Origin: an uncultured Clostridia bacterium
Lineage (GTDB): Bacteria; Bacillota; Clostridia; Christensenellales; Pumilibacteraceae
DNA length: 17,262 bases
Direction of reading: 5' to 3'
Assembly: GCA_947385185.1 (NCBI GenBank)
Contig: CANDJX010000019.1
Location: 1 to 17,262 of the forward strand
Both the position numbers and the translations under genes were made by a program. This document shows, in pieces, positions 6,820 to 11,625 of the stretch. How positions within the stretch are numbered: the stretch's first letter is position 1; every line of letters begins with the position of its first letter. The notes beneath the pieces were generated by a model. That model was given only the letters and a program-made list of their open reading frames with translations, did no database searches and was not told the DNA's origin.

Positions 6820-7422
6820 TCACGCCCCCATTATATAACTGACTATCGAATAGACAGACACAAGCAGATTTATAAGACAGTATACGCCGCAAAAAGCGTA
6901 TACCGAGCGCGGTATATATCGCTTGGGCATTCGGTACGTCGCTTCGAACAGCGTGTACAAAGCCACCGCCGCGCCGAGCAGAAGAAACCGTACTATCGAT
7001 TCGCCGTAAACGGTAAGATACGGAAACGGAAAATACAGCATGGAAAACGCGCCGTAAACGAGATAACCCGTTCCGTAAAAAATACGCAGAACGTATTCCA
7101 TATCGCTCACGGCTTTACCGCCCATGAAACGGAAAAGCCCGAATGCGATAAACCGCGCGAGTTCGTACACTATAAGCGGACTTACTCCGGCAAGCGCGAA
7201 CGCGACGAGCTCGTTACCGAGGATGTTTCCGACCGCGGCGTTGTACCCGCTTGCGGCGACGATATATACGATCGCTCTGCGCATCGCAAAATAGTTGCCG
7301 AAACAAAGGCATACGTAAAATACCGCGTATACGACCGCGTTCGGAATCTTTCTGCCTATAAGCAGACGGGCAAATGCGCCGGGTTCTCTTTTCTTTTCTT
7401 CGTCTATGTTCACGTTATCCAT
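6820..7422 (-). CDS. Polytopic membrane protein of unknown function
   Basis: A 200-residue protein that I do not recognise. It has a short charged N-terminus (MDNVNIDEEKKREPG) and about five hydrophobic segments near 26-44, 69-90, 112-130, 142-160 and 174-197, many aromatic residues and no catalytic motif. It sits between holA (19 nt upstream) and the M28-like lipoprotein, whose GTG lies 1 nt after this gene's TGA. The tight linkage suggests co-expression, and it may act with the M28 protein in the membrane; that is only inference. An AAGGAA sequence about 11 nt before the ATG can serve as ribosome binding site. Confidence 0.8.
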   Translation of the reverse strand: MDNVNIDEEKKREPGAFARLLIGRKIPNAVVYAVFYVCLCFGNYFAMRRAIVYIVAASGYNAAVGNILGNELVAFALAGVSPLIVYELARFIAFGLFRFMGGKAVSDMEYVLRIFYGTGYLVYGAFSMLYFPFPYLTVYGESIVRFLLLGAAVALYTLFEATYRMPKRYIPRSVYAFCGVYCLINLLVSVYSIVSYIMGA

Positions 7423-7441
7423 AAAAAAGATATTCCTTGAA

Positions 7442-8410
7442 TCAGATTTCGTTTATCGTCCTTACGACAATGGTTTCGCTCGCGATCTCACGCGGAAGCG
7501 CGCCGCTTTTCATGTCCTCGTCGAGTTCGGCAAGCAAAAGCATTATGCGTTTTAATCGATCCTCGCCGAAACGCTTTGCTTCGCGTCGCACGGCGTAAAT
7601 GGCGTTATCGCGGATCCCGAGCCCTTTTTTGACCGCCTCGTCATCCGTTTCGGTCAGACAGTAATACATCTTACGGAAGTGCGACGACAGCGTTCCGAAC
7701 AGCGTTTCGGGCTTTCTGAGATCTTCGCCGAACGAGTCGTACACGTCGAGAGCGCGCCTTGCGTCGCCCGCCGCCACGGCGTTCGACAGTTGCCATACGG
7801 CGTAATCGGGCTCGGGCTCGACGAGCAGGCGCACGTCGTCCGCGGTCATTGTGCCGCCAGCGCGATAAGACGCAAGTTTGCCGAACTCGCCGCTTATGCG
7901 CGACATATCGTTGCCGCAATATTCGGCGAGCAGCCTCGCCGCGTCGCTTTCCACCGTCACGTCGTATTTTTTCGCTTCTGCCGCCATCCAACCGAACACG
8001 GTCGGAGTGTCGAGCGGACTGCAGTCGATTATTTCCGCGCGGGAAAGGAATCGGGCGATCTCCTCCTCCCGCCTGCCCGCTTTTTTCCCGCGTTTTATTT
8101 CGGGCTGAGCGGTCACTGCGAGCACCGTCGAAGTTTCGCTCTCTCCGAACGAACTCACGAGCGAAACGTCGGTCAGTCTGTCGACGACGACAAGCCGTCT
8201 TTCGCTCATCATCGGAACGGCGTTAAGCGCGTCGCGAAGCGCCGTCGCGGACGGGCTTTCGAGCGTAACCGCATTGAGTTCGGGAAGCGTCACGAGCCTT
8301 TTAAGAAGTCTGACGGCGTTAGAGCGCAGATATTCGTCGCTGCCCGTCAGAAGATACAAAGGTCGCACGTCGCCGGCGTTTATTCGTTTTTTCAGTTCGG
8401 AGAACTTCAT
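7442..8410 (-). CDS. holA: DNA polymerase III delta subunit (clamp loader)
   Basis: A 322-residue HolA protein. In the clamp loader complex the delta subunit opens the beta sliding clamp so it can be loaded at primed DNA. Family features are the N-terminal MKFSELKKRINAGDVRPLYLLTGSDEYL, the ERRLVVVDRL strand, the EIIDCSPLDTPTVFGWMAAEAKKY segment, the LLAEYCGNDMSRISGEFGKLASY helix region (about 165-187) and the C-terminal domain with LFGTLSSHFRKMYYC and a closing LLLAELDEDMKSG. The length is typical. No Walker A lysine is needed or seen, as usual for delta. It is the first gene of the unit with the membrane protein and the M28-like lipoprotein. Its ATG lies 7 nt after an extended -10 box. Confidence 0.94.
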   Translation of the reverse strand: MKFSELKKRINAGDVRPLYLLTGSDEYLRSNAVRLLKRLVTLPELNAVTLESPSATALRDALNAVPMMSERRLVVVDRLTDVSLVSSFGESETSTVLAVTAQPEIKRGKKAGRREEEIARFLSRAEIIDCSPLDTPTVFGWMAAEAKKYDVTVESDAARLLAEYCGNDMSRISGEFGKLASYRAGGTMTADDVRLLVEPEPDYAVWQLSNAVAAGDARRALDVYDSFGEDLRKPETLFGTLSSHFRKMYYCLTETDDEAVKKGLGIRDNAIYAVRREAKRFGEDRLKRIMLLLAELDEDMKSGALPREIASETIVVRTINEI

Positions 8411-8417
8411 AAAGATA

Positions 8418-8446
8418 ATTATATCACTTTTTTACGTTATTATCAA
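8418..8446 (-). promoter_or_regulatory. Predicted leaderless promoter of the holA operon
   Basis: Minus strand TTGATA (8446-8441), a 17-nt spacer and TATAAT (8423-8418), with TG-A before the -10 (extended -10). Only TATCTTT separates the -10 from the ATG at 8410, and no Shine-Dalgarno is present. Confidence 0.75.
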
Positions 8447-8478
8447 GAATTATATTCCGATTGTATTAAATATAAATG

Positions 8479-8514
8479 AAAAACCCCGTTGCTTTTATTC
8501 GCAAAGGAGTTTTT
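8479..8514 (-). terminator. Intrinsic terminator of the PH-domain gene
   Basis: In minus-strand RNA, 8514-8501 pairs with 8492-8479 through a 14-position stem (one G-U pair, one mismatch) around an 8-nt loop. The 3' arm ends GGGG followed by five U, then a U/A-rich stretch. It starts 4 nt after the PH gene's TGA and separates that gene from the holA promoter. Confidence 0.85.
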
Positions 8515-8518
8515 GCCG

Positions 8519-9163
8519 TCAGCCTTTGTATTTCGTCCCGAAGCCCGGATTTTCTTCGGGTCTGTACGCATTGGGAAAATCGATGTCGGTTTTAATGTCG
8601 TGCGCTATTTTCTGAAGCCGCGAAGAAATCAGATACGGATCGGTTATGTCCCAGAGCACCTGCGATTTGAAGGCGCCCGAAATATAAATGTCCCCCACCT
8701 TCAGCATCCTGTCGATCAGACCGACCCTGAGATTGACGCCGGTGATCTCCGAATAGTAAATGCTGTTTACGTCTATACCGACCACGCCGCTGCGGATAAT
8801 GATACGTGTATTCGTAAAAGCGTATTCGATGTTCTTATGCTCGCGATTGGCAGTCAGTATACCGGACAGCCATATCCAGACCGGGCACAAGTGAAAAAGA
8901 AAGAACACCACTATGAATACGATCATCGGCGGCGGCATTTCAAGGAACGCGCCCGTGACGATCATTATGCCGATAAACGTCCCGTCGAACAAAAGCCATA
9001 TCAACGCCACGGGAAGCATACGGAGTATTTTTGCGATTATGAACGCCGCCTTTTTCGGTTTGCCGCGCCACAGAACTTGCTCGTCCGCGCACAGAATATC
9101 CTCTATGCGGTTTTGTTGCATAGTTCCGCTCGGCTTGAAATAATTTTCGTCGAACTTTGCCAT
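8519..9163 (-). CDS. Membrane protein with bacterial PH domain (bPH_2 type)
   Basis: A 214-residue protein with a hydrophilic N-terminus including ILCADEQVLWRGKP, the usual lead-in of these proteins. Two or three hydrophobic segments lie at about 40-72 and 80-103. A C-terminal bacterial PH domain (about 107-195) has EYAFTNTRIIIRSG, SIYYSEITGVNLRVGLIDRML and VGDIYISG. This layout (membrane helices then bPH_2) is common in Firmicutes and Actinobacteria; the molecular role is not known and membrane or lipid association is assumed. It is monocistronic, with its own promoter ending 6 nt before the ATG and a strong terminator just after the stop. Confidence 0.85.
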   Translation of the reverse strand: MAKFDENYFKPSGTMQQNRIEDILCADEQVLWRGKPKKAAFIIAKILRMLPVALIWLLFDGTFIGIMIVTGAFLEMPPPMIVFIVVFFLFHLCPVWIWLSGILTANREHKNIEYAFTNTRIIIRSGVVGIDVNSIYYSEITGVNLRVGLIDRMLKVGDIYISGAFKSQVLWDITDPYLISSRLQKIAHDIKTDIDFPNAYRPEENPGFGTKYKG

Positions 9164-9169
9164 GGATAT

Positions 9170-9199
9170 ATTATACTATATCGCACCGCTTACGCGCAA
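9170..9199 (-). promoter_or_regulatory. Predicted leaderless promoter of the PH-domain gene
   Basis: TATAAT (9175-9170) ends 6 nt before the ATG at 9163. The -35 is weak; the best candidate is TTGCGC (9199-9194) with an 18-nt spacer. Confidence 0.6.
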
Positions 9200-9214
9200 A
9201 CGTTTTGACGGGAT

Positions 9215-9607
9215 TTATAAAAAGTTAATCGGAATCGGAAAGCTGTCAAGCGCGATCGATTCGGCATAGAATGCCGCGCCGTCGATACACGTGCTCGCGT
9301 CGACGTTCTGCCCGCCGTCGGCATACGCCTTAGCCTGCAGGAGTCTGTCGAAAAGATTGTTGAGCACGTTGTTGTTCAGAAGCAGATAAAATAAGTTTTC
9401 GCGCTCGTGCCAGCCGTCGATCATGCTTCCGAGCTTTTCGGTAAGTTCGGTATTGACCTCGTCCTCCTCGGAATTCTTCGCCGTTTCGCTCGCTTCGTAA
9501 AGCTCGGAAGCAAGCGAGTTGAAATATGTGCTCGTAACGACGACTTCGAAAATCGCAAAGCCTATAACGAGCGCGAGAAGTACGGAAATCGTAATAAGTT
9601 TTTTCAC
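9215..9607 (-). CDS. DUF4363 family membrane-anchored protein
   Basis: A 130-residue protein starting at GTG 9607, chosen because a strong Shine-Dalgarno (GGGAGGGGAG) lies 6 nt upstream and VKKLITISVLLALVIGFAIFEVV is a typical start with an N-terminal anchor helix (about 3-23). The frame is open further upstream but that sequence is a duplicated tail of the preceding gene. The rest is a helical, acidic domain predicted outside the membrane, with SMIDGWHERENLFYLLLNNN, consistent with DUF4363. In Clostridia these genes commonly follow DUF421 genes, as here. The function is unknown; partnership with the DUF421 protein is inferred from this linkage. The GTG overlaps the stop of the 31-codon frame at 9604-9699. 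Confidence 0.8.
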   Translation of the reverse strand: MKKLITISVLLALVIGFAIFEVVVTSTYFNSLASELYEASETAKNSEEDEVNTELTEKLGSMIDGWHERENLFYLLLNNNVLNNLFDRLLQAKAYADGGQNVDASTCIDGAAFYAESIALDSFPIPINFL

Positions 9608-9767
9608 AGCTTCTCCCCTCCCGCAGTCGCGATCATGCCCGTAAAACGCTTCGGGCGTCCGGGCGAAACGTACATGACTTCCGCAATCGTTTTTTTCACC
9701 AGTTCTTACCTCCCGCAATTGCAATCTTTCCCGTAAAGCATTTCGAGCGTTTGGGCGAAACGTACAC
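9598..9767 (-). repeat. Tandem duplication of the DUF421 tail and coupling site (92-bp period)
   Basis: Positions 9767-9690, encoding the last 23 residues of DUF421 plus its stop and an A-run, recur at 9675-9598 with about 80 % identity by eye. Encoded tails are VYVSPKRSKCFTGKIAIAGG and MYVSPGRPKRFTGMIATAGG. Each copy ends in a GGGAGG ribosome-binding sequence and a GTGA stop/start overlap followed by an A-run. Confidence 0.85.
9604..9699 (-). CDS. Possible 31-codon coupled small ORF between DUF421 and DUF4363
   Basis: This frame starts with GTG overlapping the DUF421 TGA (GTGA) and ends with a TGA that overlaps the DUF4363 GTG (again GTGA). A GGGAGGT sequence about 9 nt before its GTG could recruit ribosomes. 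The product begins VKKTIAEV, like a short DUF4363 start, and continues with a duplicated DUF421 tail ending TAGGEKL. It most likely arose by tandem duplication of the gene junction. It may only pass ribosomes on to DUF4363; a functional peptide is not shown. Confidence 0.35.
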   Translation of the reverse strand: MKKTIAEVMYVSPGRPKRFTGMIATAGGEKL

Positions 9768-10391
9768 CGTGCCGTCCTGACGCACGTCCATATACAGCAC
9801 GTCTTTTAACTTACGCACGTTTTTTCCGAGCGCCGCTTTATTCATCATCTCGTCTGTCACGCCCGCCATTTCCATATTCTCTTTTATGGGCTTTCCGTCG
9901 ATGAGAATGGGAAGCGGACGAAGCGCGGGCGTAGGCTTGGTCGGATCCGACTCCTTTTCGATAACCGAGAATTTCCCGTTCGGTTCGACGATCGCATACT
10001 GAATATCCTTTAAGTCGGGATAGCCGCCGCTACGCGCGCTCATTATGACGTCGTCTACGCTCATGTTCGTTTTCTTAAGGTTTTCGTAAACCAGCCCGTT
10101 CGGGTCGACCACTATGACGCTGCTCCCGTCCACCATGCGACGGAAGCCGAAGTGCTTGCGCGAAATAAAAGTTATCACGACGTCGAGGAACGCGAGCGTA
10201 ATTATGGGCACGATACCGAAATGAAGCGGAATATACGGGTCGTTCATAGGCAGGCACGCGACCTCGGCGAGTATGAGCGTTATTACGAACTCGAACGGCT
10301 GCATCTCGCCGATCTGCCGTTTGCCCATAATCCTGATCACAAAAAAGACCAACAGCGCGATTATAGTTGTTTTTATGAGTAATATTATCAC
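9696..10391 (-). CDS. DUF421 family membrane protein (YetF-like)
   Basis: A 231-residue protein with three N-terminal membrane helices (about 2-21, 33-51 and 58-77) and a cytoplasmic domain. The conserved RIMGKRQIGEM motif (20-30) and QPFEFVITLILAEVA are diagnostic of DUF421. The cytoplasmic part has VDGSSVIVVDPNGLVYENLKKTNMSVDDVIMSARSGG-type sequence with the usual 'R..G..dl..I.yAivE.nGkfSV' region. Relatives include B. subtilis YetF and YdfR; their molecular role is not firmly established. The start is GTG 10391 with no clear Shine-Dalgarno; a TATAAT at 10424-10419 could give a leader of about 20 nt. It is followed by DUF4363, its usual neighbour. The 3' end is duplicated downstream. Confidence 0.88.
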   Translation of the reverse strand: MIILLIKTTIIALLVFFVIRIMGKRQIGEMQPFEFVITLILAEVACLPMNDPYIPLHFGIVPIITLAFLDVVITFISRKHFGFRRMVDGSSVIVVDPNGLVYENLKKTNMSVDDVIMSARSGGYPDLKDIQYAIVEPNGKFSVIEKESDPTKPTPALRPLPILIDGKPIKENMEMAGVTDEMMNKAALGKNVRKLKDVLYMDVRQDGTVYVSPKRSKCFTGKIAIAGGKNW

Positions 10392-10483
10392 GCTTGTATT
10401 TTGCGGAAAACGTCAAGGATTATACGGACTTGACGGTAACTTTGTACATTCCGTATTCGCTTTGTCGATAAAAAACCGAAATT

Positions 10484-10499
10484 ATGTGATTTTTATCAC
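10484..10499. promoter_or_regulatory. CRP/FNR-family-like palindromic site
   Basis: TGTGATTTTTATCACG matches the TGTGA-N6-TCACA pattern of CRP-type sites at 9 of 10 defined positions. It lies about 60 nt upstream of the candidate DUF421 -10 box, a normal distance for an activator. The cognate regulator is not in the window. Confidence 0.4.
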
Positions 10500-10561
10500 G
10501 AAATTATATAAAATCATATGATTTGTTCTTTATGTGCAAAACGCCTGATTTAAGTAAACGA

Positions 10562-10594
10562 GCGTCGGCTGTCGGGTAACCCGACAGCCGACGC
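10562..10594 (-). terminator. 15-bp perfect GC-rich hairpin, possible terminator
   Basis: Positions 10562-10576 and 10580-10594 are perfectly complementary with a 3-nt loop. It begins 29 nt after the stop of the minus-strand fragment at 10624, suggesting it once ended that gene. The following minus-strand bases (TCGTTTACTT) are only weakly T-rich. Confidence 0.5.
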
Positions 10595-10623
10595 AAAACA
10601 TATTCAACGATTAAAAAACGCGA

Positions 10624-10821
10624 TTACAAAAGATATTCGAAAAAGCTTAATTGCAAAATATCAGGGAAATATAAAATATAGATATACTTATCGAATTTAC
10701 CGTTATGCTCGTTCTTTTCGACAAATTTCCAACGATATTCGGACTCGAAATCGGGCACATACGTGGCAGGCATTTCCTGCTGTGCCAGTTTGAATGACTC
10801 AATAATTTGATTGATATCCTG
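10624..10821 (-). pseudogene. C-terminal fragment of an unrecognised protein
   Basis: An open frame of 65 codons begins directly after an in-frame TAA (10824-10822) with no usable start near its beginning. The only ATG is at 10773, giving 49 residues. The translation reads like real protein: an amphipathic, charged helix (IIESFKLAQQEMPA), then PDFESEYRWKFVEKNEHNGK and an aromatic-rich end (YIYILYFPDILQLSFFEYLL). It is followed by a strong hairpin. I do not recognise the family. A small intact gene from ATG 10773 is possible but has no Shine-Dalgarno. Lower GC than the neighbours hints at separate origin. Confidence 0.4.
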
Positions 10822-10968
10822 TTATATAAAAATTCCACGATCGGCGGTCGAGGCGACGGTACCGATTGTTATGTATATAAGCTCAAAGAAGAACCTACGG
10901 AATTCCTCGAAGATTTTTCGGCGGAAAGAAACGAAAAAGCGGAAAAAACCGTTATTTGGTTTACTTAA
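10798..10968 (+). pseudogene. C-terminal fragment of a second unrecognised protein
   Basis: A plus-strand frame opens after an in-frame TGA (10795-10797) and runs to TAA 10966. Its last 45 residues look genuinely coding: GGRGDGTDCYVYKLKEEPTEFLEDFSAERN-type sequence that is charged and compositionally balanced. A TTG at 10807 could start 53 residues, but no ribosome binding site precedes it. It is divergent from and slightly overlapping the fragment at 10624-10821. Two tail fragments meeting head to head suggest a deletion or rearrangement scar. No family recognised. Confidence 0.35.
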
Positions 10969-10994
10969 AAATCATTATATGCTTATATGAACGT

Positions 10995-11354
10995 TTAATC
11001 CTTATGAGAAAATCCCGGGCAATTGACGTGGAAAAGCGCGTCGATGGCGCGGTGTATCTCGCGGCAAAGGTCGGACGTGCCGAGCCGGTAATGCATTTCC
11101 TTGCCTTCCCTTCGCGACACGATCAGTCCTGCGCTCTTGAGCAAACGAAGGTGGTGCGCGACGGCGGGGCTGGACATACCCACAAGCCCCGCAATGCCCG
11201 CGACGCACTGCTCGCTATGACACAATATCCAAAGAATTTTCAGTCGCGTTCCGTCGCCGAGCTGTGAAAACGCTTCGGCTACGAGAGCGCAATCTTCGGT
11301 GCGCGGCATCGACGCTTCGAGTTTCTTATTATCGTTTCCGTGAGTGTGATCCAT
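10995..11354 (-). CDS. ArsR/SmtB family transcriptional regulator (probable metal sensor)
   Basis: A 119-residue winged-helix repressor of the ArsR/SmtB family. It has a His-containing N-terminus (MDHTHGND), LGDGTRLKILWIL (32-44), the recognition helix region MSSPAVAHHLRLLKSAGLI (60-78) and the wing VSRREGKEMHYRL (79-91). Cys22, Cys50, Cys97 and Cys112 and the N-terminal histidines are candidate metal ligands. Relatives with such termini are usually zinc- or cadmium-type sensors next to a P-type ATPase or another exporter. Here no transporter is adjacent, so its target is elsewhere or only itself. A partial Shine-Dalgarno (CAGGGAAACGAA before the ATG) and a TATAAC -10-like box about 30 nt upstream indicate a normal leader. 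The ligand cannot be decided from the sequence. Confidence 0.88.
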   Translation of the reverse strand: MDHTHGNDNKKLEASMPRTEDCALVAEAFSQLGDGTRLKILWILCHSEQCVAGIAGLVGMSSPAVAHHLRLLKSAGLIVSRREGKEMHYRLGTSDLCREIHRAIDALFHVNCPGFSHKD

Positions 11355-11457
11355 TTCGTTTCCCTGCCTCTGCCGTTATACCGACGAAATTCATAAAAAA
11401 TAAAATACGCAACATTTACCGCAATGCCACATAGCAACATAAGTCGGTAACTTGCCT

Positions 11458-11590
11458 ATGGCGCACGCCATCGCCCGCGGCGCGTACCGTTTATTCCAGG
11501 AAGCAAATTTACTTGCTTGCAAGGGCAAATTTGCGACACCGACAAAGGGGGTTGCTCCGCGGCTTGCCGCGGGAAGCGCAAAAAATGCGC
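11458..11590. repeat. Cluster of four short palindromes downstream of parC
   Basis: Four inverted repeats follow each other: ATGGCG-CA-CGCCAT (11458-11471), GCAAATTT/AAATTTGC (11503-11510 with 11527-11534), CCGCGG-CTTG-CCGCGG (11557-11572) and GCGCA-AAAAA-TGCGC (11576-11590). On the minus strand they lie 36-168 nt beyond the parC stop. There is no T-run typical of a terminator. The block may be a dispersed repeat or a structured 3' region; no known RNA family was recognised. Confidence 0.55.
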
Positions 11591-11625
11591 CGGTTCGGAG
11601 CTTACCCCGAAAGCAAATATACCCT

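Larger units (their letters stand above)
10392..10994. other. Intergenic region with coding remnants, hairpin and palindromes
   Basis: No intact gene of recognisable family was found between DUF421 and arsR. The region holds a TATAAT box for DUF421 (10419-10424), a CRP/FNR-like palindrome (10484-10499), a 14-bp palindrome AAATCATATGATTT (10511-10524), a 15-bp hairpin (10562-10594) and two short back-to-back reading frames that look like gene fragments. Confidence 0.6.

Noticed and set aside
9608..9724. 39-codon N-terminal extension of DUF4363
   Set aside because: This part is the duplicated DUF421 tail in another frame; the strong Shine-Dalgarno and anchor helix place the start at GTG 9607.
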